A stretch of 64,000 nt of DNA from Sphingomonas sp. OK281 (GTDB lineage: Bacteria > Pseudomonadota > Alphaproteobacteria > Sphingomonadales > Sphingomonadaceae): the NCBI RefSeq assembly GCF_900115295.1, contig NZ_FOVZ01000003.1:186001-250000 (forward strand). Direction: 5' to 3'. The notes beneath the pieces were generated by a model. The model ran no database searches and was not told the DNA's origin. It worked only from the letters and a program-made list of their open reading frames with translations. The translations under genes and the position numbers were made by a program. Numbering within the stretch: the stretch's first letter is position 1; each line of letters starts with the position of its first letter. Of this stretch, positions 36,809 through 45,728 are shown one piece after another.

Positions 36809-39268
36809 TCAGAACGATCGCGATACGGTCAGCCCGTAGGTACGCGGATCGCCGGGCTGTCCGACGACAAGGCCGGTGCTGCCGGACTGGAGCGCGAGCA
36901 CTTCGTAATAATTGCGGTCGAACGCGTTACGCAGCCAGCCGAACACGTTCCAGCTGTCCTTCGCCTTGAAACCCAGGCGGAAGTTGCTGAGCGCATAGCC
37001 CTTGATGTCGGTGTAGAGCGACCGCGACGGATTGGACGAGAAGGTCGATCGGTAGCTGCCGTCATAGCCGAGATATACCTGGCCATCGAGACCGCCGATC
37101 GTTGCCGGAAGGTCGTATTCGGCGCCGTAGGAGAACGCCCATTTCGACACGCCGGGCAAACGCTGACCAGAGATGTCACAGTTGGCCGGGCTATACGAAG
37201 GTGTCGTTGAAGTTCCCGCCTGACCAGCCGGACTCGCAGGATGCGTCGCATCGGCGGTAGTACCGCCGGACAGTTCGGGCGGGCACGGGGCATCGACGAA
37301 CTTCACGTATTTAGCGTCGGTGAAGGCCCCGTTCGCGTAGACGCTGAACCGGTCGGTGGGGCGAAACGCCGAGTCGAATTCGAGTCCGCGGGTCCGCACC
37401 TTGCCCGCGTTGGCGAGATAGCCGCGCAACACGCCAAGCTGTCCGTTGGTGACGGTCGCCTGGTAATCGCTGATCTCGGTCCAGAACCCCGCAAGATTGA
37501 GCGTTAGCCGGCGATCCAGGAACTGCGTCTTCAGGCCAAGCTCGAAATGGTTGACCTTCTCGGGCTTCACCGTCGCGGCCGACAGGATCGGGTTGTTGCT
37601 GCCATCCAGCGGCAGGCCCGACAGGTTGATCCCGCCCGACTTGTAGCTGCGCGCGTAGGTCGCATAGGCGTGAATGTCGGAGGTCACGGTGTAGGCCGCC
37701 GTGATGTCACCCGACAGGTTCCAGTTGTCGAAATCGGGCTGGTAGCTCTGCGGGGCGAGCACCCCGCGCTGGTCGGCGGTCAGCGCGGTGCCGGTGCCGG
37801 TGCCGTTGGTGACGACCGAGACATAGTCGCCCTTCTTCTTGTCGTAGTTGAGCCGCAGGCCGGGCGCGATCTGGAACCGGTCGCCGACGTTCCAGGTCAG
37901 CTTGCCGAACAGCGCCGCGCTGGTGTTGGTGAAGCCAATCGTGTTGCGCGATGTCAGACCGTTCAGCGTCGCCGGATTCTTGCCGCCCGCGCTCGTCGGG
38001 TTGAGCAGGAATGCGCTCGCCGCCGGACCCTGAACCTGAAGTCCTTGGGTATCGATCGTTTGGTAGAAATAGAACGCACCCAGCACGTAATCGAGCGTGT
38101 GCTTGCCGTTCGAGGCGATCCGCAGTTCCTGGCTATACTGCGTCTGCTGCGACGGATTGGCGGAGACGGTAGTGATCGGCAGGCCGATGAAATCGCGATC
38201 GTTCGACGGATCCCAGTTCCAGAACCGCCACGCGCTGACCGACGTGATCGTCGACGCGCCAAGATCCAGATTGCCGAGCAGCGACACCCCGCCGAGTTCC
38301 TGCTTCGCGCGCAACGGCGTATCCACGTCGGTCAACCGGTCGAACGCGTTGGTCGACGGCACGACATAACCCTGCGCGGCGGCGAGTGCGGCATATTGCC
38401 GGGTAAGCGGCCGCTGTGTCGCGCCGGTTCGCGCATAATATTGCACGCAGCAATTTGGGTTCTGCTGGCCGTAGTCGCCCGACAAGGCGAGATCGAGCGT
38501 ATCGGTCGGCTTCCAGTAGAGCTGTCCGCGGACGCTCTTGTTATCCTGAGCGTTGAGGTTCTTGCCGGTCACGACGTTGTGGATAGTGCCGTCACGCTCG
38601 GTCACCGACGCGGACAGCCGGATCGCGAGCTTGTCGGGGATCAGCGGGCCCGACACCGACGCCTTGGCCTGGATGAACTGATAGTTGCCGGTGGTGAGTT
38701 CGATCCGCGCCTCGGGCGTAAAGCTGGGCTTGCGAGTCGTTATGTTGATCGCGCCGGCTGTGGTGTTCTTGCCGTAGAGCGTGCCCTGGGGCCCGCGAAG
38801 AACCTCGATCCGCTCGGTATCGGTGAAGTCGAACGTCGCCGAGGCGATCCTGCTGTAATAGACTTGGTCAACATAGATGCCGACGCCCTGCTCGATCCCG
38901 TCGTTGGTCAGGCCGAACGGTGCACCCAGGCCGCGGATATTGGCGGCGGAATTGCGCGGGTTGGTCGAGTAGAATTGCAGCGTCGGCTGGAGCTGCGTCA
39001 GGCGGCTGACATTGTACGCGCCGGTCTCGGCAAGCGCGGTGCCACCGATGACGGACATGGCGATAGGTACCGTCTGCACCGTCTCGGCGCGGCGTCGGGC
39101 GGTGACGACAATATCGCCGCCGCCTCCTTGCTGCTGGTTACCCAAGCGACCACTTGCCTGCTCGCCGGTCGGTTGAGCGGCAGGCGTTTGCGGAGCGGTC
39201 GACTGGTCTGACGGCGTGGAAACGGTAGCGACCTGACCGGCCAGCAGCAGCGCAAGCGTTAGCGACAT
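36809..39268 (-). CDS. TonB-dependent receptor (substrate unknown)
   Basis: An 819-residue outer-membrane receptor. The signal peptide (MSLTLALLLAGQVATV) is followed by a Gln/Gly-rich linker and a TonB box DIVVTARRR. The plug has RGLGAPFG, VYVDQVYYSR-like GIYVDQVYY and RIEVLRGPQGTLYGKNTTAGA; the barrel ends in YGLTVSRSF with terminal Phe as outer-membrane sorting signal. Such CirA/sphingomonad receptors take up aromatic compounds, sugars or siderophores. The start at 39268 has GGGG nine bases upstream. Neighbours give no substrate hint. Confidence 0.92.
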   Translation of the reverse strand: MSLTLALLLAGQVATVSTPSDQSTAPQTPAAQPTGEQASGRLGNQQQGGGGDIVVTARRRAETVQTVPIAMSVIGGTALAETGAYNVSRLTQLQPTLQFYSTNPRNSAANIRGLGAPFGLTNDGIEQGVGIYVDQVYYSRIASATFDFTDTERIEVLRGPQGTLYGKNTTAGAINITTRKPSFTPEARIELTTGNYQFIQAKASVSGPLIPDKLAIRLSASVTERDGTIHNVVTGKNLNAQDNKSVRGQLYWKPTDTLDLALSGDYGQQNPNCCVQYYARTGATQRPLTRQYAALAAAQGYVVPSTNAFDRLTDVDTPLRAKQELGGVSLLGNLDLGASTITSVSAWRFWNWDPSNDRDFIGLPITTVSANPSQQTQYSQELRIASNGKHTLDYVLGAFYFYQTIDTQGLQVQGPAASAFLLNPTSAGGKNPATLNGLTSRNTIGFTNTSAALFGKLTWNVGDRFQIAPGLRLNYDKKKGDYVSVVTNGTGTGTALTADQRGVLAPQSYQPDFDNWNLSGDITAAYTVTSDIHAYATYARSYKSGGINLSGLPLDGSNNPILSAATVKPEKVNHFELGLKTQFLDRRLTLNLAGFWTEISDYQATVTNGQLGVLRGYLANAGKVRTRGLEFDSAFRPTDRFSVYANGAFTDAKYVKFVDAPCPPELSGGTTADATHPASPAGQAGTSTTPSYSPANCDISGQRLPGVSKWAFSYGAEYDLPATIGGLDGQVYLGYDGSYRSTFSSNPSRSLYTDIKGYALSNFRLGFKAKDSWNVFGWLRNAFDRNYYEVLALQSGSTGLVVGQPGDPRTYGLTVSRSF

Positions 39269-39446
39269 GGATATTTTCCCCTGAACCTTGCCGCGCAAAG
39301 TCTATTAATTCAGGGGATGTTCAATGCAGGCATGTCTTGGGGCAGAGAAAGACGCGCTTGTTGGTGCGGTCGGATGGTTCGCAGGTAGTGAGTCGATGCC
39401 GTCAACCCAGCCGTCGCGGCCCCTGTCTATTCGAACAGTGGCCCAT

Positions 39447-39464
39447 CCCCGGCTTTCGCCGGGG
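39447..39464. repeat. Single hairpin CCCCGGC-TTTC-GCCGGGG
   Basis: A perfect seven-base stem in the 250-base gap between the receptor start and the pyrG end. It looks like a solitary arm of the family B/C palindromes (GGCTTTCGCCGGGG). No gene is seen in 39269-39518. Confidence 0.6.
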
Positions 39465-39518
39465 AGGTATAAGCTATCCGAGATCGGCTTGTTCTGTCTT
39501 CCGTTGGCGAGTTTCGGT

Positions 39519-41153
39519 TCAGACCAGTCGGCTCTGCTTGACCGCGGCTTCGATGAAGCTCGCGAACAGGGGATGCGGGTCGAACGGCTTGGACTTCAGT
39601 TCCGGGTGGAACTGGACGCCAACGAACCAGGGGTGATCGGGGCGCTCGACGATCTCGGGGAGCGTGCCGTCGGGGGACATGCCGGAGAAGACGAGGCCGC
39701 CCTGTTCGAGCGCTTCCTTGTACCCCGTGTTGACCTCGTAGCGGTGACGATGACGCTCCGAGATTTCGGTGCCGCCATAGATCGAAGCGACGACGCTGTT
39801 GCCGGTGAGCTTCGCGTCATAGGCGCCGAGCCGCATCGTGCCGCCCATGTCGCCTTCCGCCGCACGCGTCTCGAGGCCTTCGCGGCCCATCCATTCGGTG
39901 ATCATGCCGACCACCGGCTCGTCGGTCGGGCCGAACTCGGTCGACGACGCATTGGGGATGCCGGCGAGATCGCGTGCGCCCTCGACGCAGGCCATCTGCA
40001 TCCCGAAGCAGATACCGAAATACGGGATCTTCCGTTCTCGAGCGAACTTCACGGAGGCGATCTTACCCTCCGCGCCGCGCTCGCCGAACGCGCCGGGGAC
40101 GAGGATCGCGTCGCACGGCTCTAGCTGGCCGGCGATGTCGCTTTCGGCGTTCTCGAACAGCTCGGCATCGATCCAGCGGACGTTGACCTTCACACGATTC
40201 GCGATGCCGCCATGGACCAGCGCTTCATTGAGCGACTTGTATGCATCCTGGAGCCCGACATATTTGCCGACCACGCCGATCGTGACTTCGCCTTGCGGAT
40301 TGGTCAGCCGATCCATGATCTCGGTCCAGCGCGACAGGTCGGGCGCCTCGGCGGGTTCGATCCCGAACGCGCGCAGCACTTCGATGTCGAGGCCTTCGCC
40401 GTGATACTGGAGCGGCACCGCGTAGATGCTCTTCGCGTCGAGCGCGGGAATGACCGCGCTGGCGGGAACGTTGCAGAACAGCGCGATCTTGGCGCGCTCC
40501 GACGGCGGCAGCGGATGTTCGCAGCGACAAACGAGCACGTCGGGCTGCACGCCCAAGGCGGCGAGTTCGCGGACCGAATGCTGGGTCGGCTTGGTCTTCA
40601 GCTCGCCGGCGGCGGCGATGTACGGCACCAGGGTCACGTGGATGCTGATCGCGTTGCCACGACCTTCCTCGTTCTTGAGCTGGCGAATCGCCTCGATGAA
40701 CGGGAGCGATTCGATATCGCCGACGGTGCCGCCGATCTCGCAGAGGATGAAATCGATGCCGTCGGTCTCGGCGCGCGCGAACGCCTTGATCGCGTCGGTG
40801 ACGTGCGGGATGACCTGCACGGTCGCGCCGAGATAATCGCCGCGACGCTCACGCGTGATGATCTGCTGGTAGATGCGTCCCGACGTGACGTTGTCCGACT
40901 GGCGAGAGGGAACGCCGGTGAAGCGCTCGTAATGGCCGAGATCGAGGTCGGTCTCGGCCCCGTCGTCGGTCACGTAGACCTCGCCGTGCTGATACGGCGA
41001 CATCGTGCCGGGATCGACGTTAAGATACGGATCGAACTTCCGAATCCTGACGGTATACCCGCGTGCCTGGAGGAGAGCGGCAAGCGATGCCGCCATGAGA
41101 CCTTTACCGAGCGACGAAACCACGCCCCCGGTGATGAAAATGTACCGAGCCAT
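39519..41153 (-). CDS. pyrG: CTP synthase
   Basis: PyrG aminates UTP to CTP with glutamine and ATP. The 544-residue protein has the synthetase domain ([38 protein letters not shown]) and a class I glutamine amidotransferase domain with the nucleophile Cys in [13 protein letters not shown] and the His/Glu pair in QFHPELKS. The ATG at 41153 is the standard family start; no ribosome-binding site is evident. secG lies 84 bases upstream on the same strand, a widespread gene pair. Confidence 0.97.
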   Translation of the reverse strand: MARYIFITGGVVSSLGKGLMAASLAALLQARGYTVRIRKFDPYLNVDPGTMSPYQHGEVYVTDDGAETDLDLGHYERFTGVPSRQSDNVTSGRIYQQIITRERRGDYLGATVQVIPHVTDAIKAFARAETDGIDFILCEIGGTVGDIESLPFIEAIRQLKNEEGRGNAISIHVTLVPYIAAAGELKTKPTQHSVRELAALGVQPDVLVCRCEHPLPPSERAKIALFCNVPASAVIPALDAKSIYAVPLQYHGEGLDIEVLRAFGIEPAEAPDLSRWTEIMDRLTNPQGEVTIGVVGKYVGLQDAYKSLNEALVHGGIANRVKVNVRWIDAELFENAESDIAGQLEPCDAILVPGAFGERGAEGKIASVKFARERKIPYFGICFGMQMACVEGARDLAGIPNASSTEFGPTDEPVVGMITEWMGREGLETRAAEGDMGGTMRLGAYDAKLTGNSVVASIYGGTEISERHRHRYEVNTGYKEALEQGGLVFSGMSPDGTLPEIVERPDHPWFVGVQFHPELKSKPFDPHPLFASFIEAAVKQSRLV

Positions 41154-41237
41154 GGGAAGAGTCTCGTAGCGTGTGTTGGGGACGAACGACAAGAGCCCCG
41201 CGGATCACGCAGGGCCTTTTATCGGCGAATGGAGTAT

Positions 41238-41633
41238 TTAGCGGGCGAGCGGGACCGCGGAATTGTCGGCGGGCGTGGCAGTGCCAGCGGGAACGCCGGC
41301 ATTCTCGGCACCGCCAGCGAACGGAGCCGCATCACCCTTGGGCTGCGCAGTCGGAACGGAAGTCGCCGCCGCCGGCGTGCGGGCAAGCGACGTATCGATC
41401 GTGGTCGTCCGGTGATTCGCCGCGAGGACCGCAAGCAAGATCGAGAACAGCACGAACATCGTCGCGAGGACGCCGGTCGCGCGGGTCAGGAAATCGGCCG
41501 CGCCGCGTGCCGACATCAGGCCCGACGGACTGCCGCCCATGCCCAGACCGCCGCCTTCCGAGCGCTGCATGAGGATCACCGTGACGAGGGCGGCCGCGAT
41601 GATCGCGTGGATGACGAGCAGAAAGGCGAACAT
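41238..41633 (-). CDS. secG: Preprotein translocase subunit SecG
   Basis: A 131-residue SecG: two membrane helices (LLVIHAIIAAALVTVILMQ and TGVLATMFVLFSILLAVLAA) flank the conserved QRSEGGGLGMGGSPSGLMSA loop. It assists SecYE in protein export. The Ala/Pro-rich C-terminal tail is longer than in E. coli, as common in alphaproteobacteria. It precedes pyrG. Confidence 0.93.
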   Translation of the reverse strand: MFAFLLVIHAIIAAALVTVILMQRSEGGGLGMGGSPSGLMSARGAADFLTRATGVLATMFVLFSILLAVLAANHRTTTIDTSLARTPAAATSVPTAQPKGDAAPFAGGAENAGVPAGTATPADNSAVPLAR

Positions 41634-41840
41634 TGCGCGGAAAACCCCGGAACTTTTGCGAAGGCGCGCACATAGGCGACGTCGCGGTTTCGATCAACCG
41701 CAACGCGGGCTCCGCATATCGCAAGCCAATCGCAAAACTACGGAAACATGACGTCCGGGCGGCGTTGTGAACCCGTAACGACGCCCATGACTGGGCATCG
41801 TGTTTATAAATTCAGATGGCGGATCAACGCTGTGGCATCA

Positions 41841-42200
41841 ATGGCAGCCAATACCTTATCGACCTGGATGACCGCTCTGGTGGATTACGTCCGCTCGGGT
41901 GAACCCGATCTGACCAATCGTCAGATGGCACTTCTTCTGCTCGTTTATCTTAAACCGGGACCGCACACGGTGCGCGGCTTGGCGCGTGCGCTGAACGTAT
42001 CGAAGCCGGTCGTCACGCGCGCCTTGAACAGATTGGGTGCCCTCGGCTATCTGCGCCGGCAACGCGATGATAGCGACAAGCGCAACATCTTCGTCGCGCG
42101 CACGACCGAAGGGGCAGATTTTCTTGAAGAGTTCGGGCAATTCATCGGCGACGGCCCCGCCCCTGCTGGTTCCAACGGGCGCGCAGCCGCTCACGCTTGA
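41841..42200 (+). CDS. MarR-type winged-helix regulator
   Basis: A 119-residue winged-helix protein: helix-turn-helix HTVRGLARALNVSKPVVTRA, then the wing YLRRQRDDSDKRNIFVART. It is shorter than typical MarR proteins (about 140-150) and lacks much of the dimerisation helices. The ATG at 41841 is preceded by an in-frame GTG at 41832; neither has a clear ribosome-binding site. It is the first gene of a set with the SH3 protein and argC, whose frames overlap. Confidence 0.8.
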   Translation: MAANTLSTWMTALVDYVRSGEPDLTNRQMALLLLVYLKPGPHTVRGLARALNVSKPVVTRALNRLGALGYLRRQRDDSDKRNIFVARTTEGADFLEEFGQFIGDGPAPAGSNGRAAAHA

Positions 42201-42546
42201 GCCGTTCGACGACCAGGCTCGCGCGAGCTTTTCGCTGACGGGCCGGTCGGTCGACCTCGACCCGCGGACCCACGCGGTTCGCCGCGATATCGCCGACATT
42301 CGCCTCGCCGAATACGTATTCGCTCCACACTATGCCGTGCCGATGATACGGCCCGTCGCGCGCACAGCTTTGTTGCGCAGCGGACGAGACGAAGCGAGCG
42401 ATACGATGGTCGACCTCAACCCTGGCGACAGTTTCGAAGTGCTGGAAATTGCCGGTGTTTCGGCGTGGGGCGTTGCGCGCCCGAGCGGGCTGGTCGGCTA
42501 TGTCGAGGCCGCTGCGCTCGATCTTTCGACGACGGACGCGGCATGA
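42124..42546 (+). CDS. SH3-like domain protein between marR and argC
   Basis: About 140 residues from a TTG at 42124, chosen because AAGGGG lies nine bases upstream; it overlaps the marR 3' end by 77 bases in another frame. The segment FSLTGRSVDLDPRTHAVRRD then ARTALLRSGRDEASDTMVDL and FEVLEIAGVSAWGVARPSGL resembles the bacterial SH3 repeats that precede NlpC/P60 peptidases in alphaproteobacteria, but no catalytic domain follows: the stop overlaps the argC ATG. It has no signal peptide. The start remains uncertain; the domain call is moderate. Confidence 0.65.
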   Translation: MKSSGNSSATAPPLLVPTGAQPLTLEPFDDQARASFSLTGRSVDLDPRTHAVRRDIADIRLAEYVFAPHYAVPMIRPVARTALLRSGRDEASDTMVDLNPGDSFEVLEIAGVSAWGVARPSGLVGYVEAAALDLSTTDAA

Positions 42547-43466
42547 CCACGGTCTTCATCGATGGCGCGGTCGGCACCACCGGCCTCGAGATCCGCGAAC
42601 GGCTCGCCGGGCGGACCGACATCACGCTGGCGCTGTTGCCTGAGAATCGTCGCAAGGATCCGGCGGCACGGCGCGAGGCGCTGAACGATGCCGATTTCGT
42701 CATCCTCTGCCTGCCGGACGAAGCGTCGCGCGAAGCCGTCACGCTGATCGACAATGCGCGCACCCGCGTGATCGACGCATCCAGCGCACACCGCGTCGCT
42801 GCCGGCTGGACCTACGGCTTCCCTGAGTTGCCGGGCCAAGCGGATAAGGTCGCGACCGCGATGCGCGTGTCGAACCCCGGCTGCTACCCCACCGGTTTCC
42901 TCGCGCTTATCGCACCTCTGGTCGCGGCCGGTCTCATCCCCGCCGACCTCCCGCTGAGTGTCAACGCGACCTCTGGTTACTCGGGCGGTGGCAAGGCGAT
43001 GATCGCGGCGTTCGAAAATGGCGAGCCGGCGACGGCCTTCCGCGCCTACGCGCTAGGCCTCGCGCACAAGCATATCGCAGAGATGACTCAGCATGCGGGC
43101 CTCACGCACGCGCCTATCTTCGCGCCTGCGGTGGCGAACACCTATCGCGGCATGGTCGTCGAAGTGCCGTTGCACCTCCACGCCCTGCCCGGCCGCCCCA
43201 CGCTTGCGGCGATCGAAGACGTACTGCGCGCTGCGTTCGATGGCTCGAAGCTCGTCTCGGTTGCTCCCGGCGATATCGGCTCGGTTGATATCGAGGAGAA
43301 CGCAGGCACCGATCGGCTGACGCTGCGGGTCTGCGGCAACGACGCGGTCGGCCATGCACGGCTGGTCGCAACGCTCGACAATCTGGGCAAGGGCGCCGGC
43401 GGTGCTGCGGTCCAGAACCTCAACATCATGGCCGGGGTCGATCCCGTAGCCGGCCTCGTTTTCTAG
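42543..43466 (+). CDS. argC: N-acetyl-gamma-glutamyl-phosphate reductase
   Basis: ArgC reduces N-acetylglutamyl phosphate to the semialdehyde in arginine synthesis. The 307-residue length and the N-terminal FIDGAVGTTGLEIRERL are typical of the short type 2 enzyme. The catalytic Cys114 is in SNPGCYPTG and the His of LAHKHIAEM is conserved. Its ATG overlaps the SH3 gene stop, so expression depends on the marR-SH3 transcript. 45 bases separate it from zwf. Confidence 0.95.
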   Translation: MTTVFIDGAVGTTGLEIRERLAGRTDITLALLPENRRKDPAARREALNDADFVILCLPDEASREAVTLIDNARTRVIDASSAHRVAAGWTYGFPELPGQADKVATAMRVSNPGCYPTGFLALIAPLVAAGLIPADLPLSVNATSGYSGGGKAMIAAFENGEPATAFRAYALGLAHKHIAEMTQHAGLTHAPIFAPAVANTYRGMVVEVPLHLHALPGRPTLAAIEDVLRAAFDGSKLVSVAPGDIGSVDIEENAGTDRLTLRVCGNDAVGHARLVATLDNLGKGAGGAAVQNLNIMAGVDPVAGLVF

Positions 43467-43511
43467 GACCGGCGTTCTTCGCCCGGCCCATCGGCAAATC
43501 CAGGAGCTTTC

Positions 43512-44975
43512 ATGCACCGTAATCCCGTAGCCAAGCTGCTCCTGTTCGGCGCGACCGGCGATCTCGCACAGCGCATGCTGCTGCCGTCGCTTTATGGCCT
43601 GCACGCCGACGGCCTGCTGCCCGAGGAACTGACGATCACCGGTGCCGCGCGTCACGAGCATGACGACAAGGATTACCGCAAGTTCGCCAAGAAGGCGCTC
43701 GACGAGTTCCTGCCCGAGGATCGCAAGGACGAAAGCGCGATCGGGACGTTCCTCGACCGGATCTTCTACCAGCCGACCGACCTGTCCGATCCGGCGAGCT
43801 TCCAGCCGCTGGCGGACAAGATCGGCGATATCTCCGGCGGTCTGGCGATCTATCTGTCGACCGCGCCATCGCTGTTCGAAGCCGCGATCGAAGGGTTGCA
43901 CAAGGTCGGGCTAGCAGGTGAAACCGTGCGCGTTGGGCTCGAGAAGCCACTCGGCTACGATCTGGAAACGAGCCGCGAGATCAACGATGCGGTCGCGAAG
44001 GCTTTCCCGGAAGATCGGACCTACCGGATCGATCATTACCTCGGCAAGGAAACCGTCCAGAACATCCTTGCGCTGCGCTTCGGCAACTCGTTCTTCGAGC
44101 CGGTGTGGAACGCGCAAGGCATCGACAACGTCCAGATCACGATCTCGGAGACGGTCGGGCTCGAAGAGCGCGCAGGCTATTACGAGACCGCCGGAGCGCT
44201 GCGCGACATGGTGGCCAACCACATGCTCCAGCTGCTCGCGCTGATCGCGATGGAGCCGCCCGCGCGTTTCGAGGGCACCGATGTCCGCGACGAGAAGTCT
44301 AAGGTTTTCCGGTCTTTGCGGCTGATCAAGCCTGAGGAAGTGCCGCACGTTACCGTCACCGGCCAGTACGGCGAAGGCGCGGTGAAGGGTAAGTTCGTCA
44401 AGAGCTACTCGGACGAACTCGGCCAACCATCGACCACCGAGACGTTCGTCGCGATCAAGGCGCATGTCGACAACTGGCGCTGGCAGGGCGTGCCGTTCTA
44501 CCTTCGCACCGGCAAGCGCATGGCGACGCGCCGCAGCGAGATCGCGATCCAGTTCAAGGCGGTCCCGCACTCGATGTTCGCGGGGCGTGGCGGGCTGTTG
44601 CAGCCCAACATGCTGATCATCCGCCTCCAGCCCGAGGAATATATCCAGCTGCTGGTGATGGCGAAGGAGCCGGGGCTCGACCGCGAGGGCGTCCGCCTCC
44701 GCGAAGTGCCGCTGAACCTGAGCATGGATGCCGAGTTCGCGGGCTCGCGTCGACGGATCGCCTATGAGCGGCTGCTGCTCGACCTGATCGAGGGCGACCA
44801 GACTCTGTTCGTGCGGCGTGACGAGGTCGAGGCGCAATGGACTTGGATCGACGCGATCCGCGAGGGCTGGAAGGCCAACGCGATGAAGCCCAAGAGCTAT
44901 GCGTCGGGTAGCTGGGGTCCATCGGCCGCGATCGCGCTGACCGAGCGCGACGGCGTGACCTGGCAGGACGACTGA
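43512..44975 (+). CDS. zwf: Glucose-6-phosphate 1-dehydrogenase
   Basis: Zwf oxidises glucose-6-phosphate to 6-phosphogluconolactone, entry to the Entner-Doudoroff route. The 487-residue protein has the NADP motif LFGATGDLAQRM near residue 12, catalytic RIDHYLGKETVQN and the EKP-like GLEKPLGYDLETS. AGGAG lies five bases before the ATG. It is the first gene of zwf-pgl-edd-glk-eda, all on the plus strand and closely spaced. Confidence 0.97.
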   Translation: MHRNPVAKLLLFGATGDLAQRMLLPSLYGLHADGLLPEELTITGAARHEHDDKDYRKFAKKALDEFLPEDRKDESAIGTFLDRIFYQPTDLSDPASFQPLADKIGDISGGLAIYLSTAPSLFEAAIEGLHKVGLAGETVRVGLEKPLGYDLETSREINDAVAKAFPEDRTYRIDHYLGKETVQNILALRFGNSFFEPVWNAQGIDNVQITISETVGLEERAGYYETAGALRDMVANHMLQLLALIAMEPPARFEGTDVRDEKSKVFRSLRLIKPEEVPHVTVTGQYGEGAVKGKFVKSYSDELGQPSTTETFVAIKAHVDNWRWQGVPFYLRTGKRMATRRSEIAIQFKAVPHSMFAGRGGLLQPNMLIIRLQPEEYIQLLVMAKEPGLDREGVRLREVPLNLSMDAEFAGSRRRIAYERLLLDLIEGDQTLFVRRDEVEAQWTWIDAIREGWKANAMKPKSYASGSWGPSAAIALTERDGVTWQDD

Positions 44976-45023
44976 GTTTTCGGGGAGGGATACCCCTCCC
45001 AAAGGTTTTCAAGGAAAGATCGA

Positions 45024-45728
45024 ATGACCGAAATCGAATGGTGGGATTACGAGGATTCCGACGAGCTCGCCAACGCAGTCGCGGGCGATATCCAGTTCGT
45101 CATCGAGAGTGCGCTCGACGCGCGCGGCTCGGCGGTAATCGCGCTGGCGGGCGGCAAGACGCCGATGGCCGCGTATGAGAAGCTCGCCCAGGCGAAGCTC
45201 GACTGGAAGAAGGTCACGATCATCCCCGGCGACGAGCGGATCGTGAAGCTCGGCGATCCGCTGTCCAACGTAACCGCGCTGGCGAAGATCTTCCTGCCCA
45301 AGGGTGCGCGCGTGAAGCCGATCGTCCCCGAGGCGATGTCCGACTACAAGGCGGCCGGTCGCTCGGCGGATGCTCTGATGCAGGACCTGCACTGGCCGCT
45401 TGACTTCTGTCTGCTCGGCATGGGTGGCGACGGGCATACCGCGTCGATCTTCCCCGGCCCCGATTACGACGAGGCGCTGAGCGGTCCCAAGGAGCGTCGT
45501 GCGCTCGGCGTGATGCCGGATCCACTGCCGCCCGAGGCGCCGCTGGCGCGCGTGACGCTGTCGGCGGCGGCGATCGCTTCGTCGAAGGCGCTGATGATCA
45601 TGATCACCGGCGCCGCGAAGAAGAAAGTGCTCGAGCAGGCGATCGAACAGGGACCGTCGTCGTCCTACCCGATCGGCCGCGTGCTCGCCGAGGTCGAGCT
45701 CCCGGTCGACGTGCACTGGGCGCCGTGA
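45024..45728 (+). CDS. pgl: 6-phosphogluconolactonase
   Basis: A 234-residue Pgl that hydrolyses the lactone made by Zwf. Motifs: ALAGGKTPMAAYEKLAQ, IIPGDERIVKLGDPLSNV and LLGMGGDGHTASIFPG. AAGGAAAG precedes the ATG. The stop overlaps the edd GTG start by four bases. Confidence 0.95.
   Translation: MTEIEWWDYEDSDELANAVAGDIQFVIESALDARGSAVIALAGGKTPMAAYEKLAQAKLDWKKVTIIPGDERIVKLGDPLSNVTALAKIFLPKGARVKPIVPEAMSDYKAAGRSADALMQDLHWPLDFCLLGMGGDGHTASIFPGPDYDEALSGPKERRALGVMPDPLPPEAPLARVTLSAAAIASSKALMIMITGAAKKKVLEQAIEQGPSSSYPIGRVLAEVELPVDVHWAP

Noticed and set aside
37547-39211. 554-residue frame antisense to the second TonB receptor
   Set aside because: Same shadow-frame signature; no start signal or motif.
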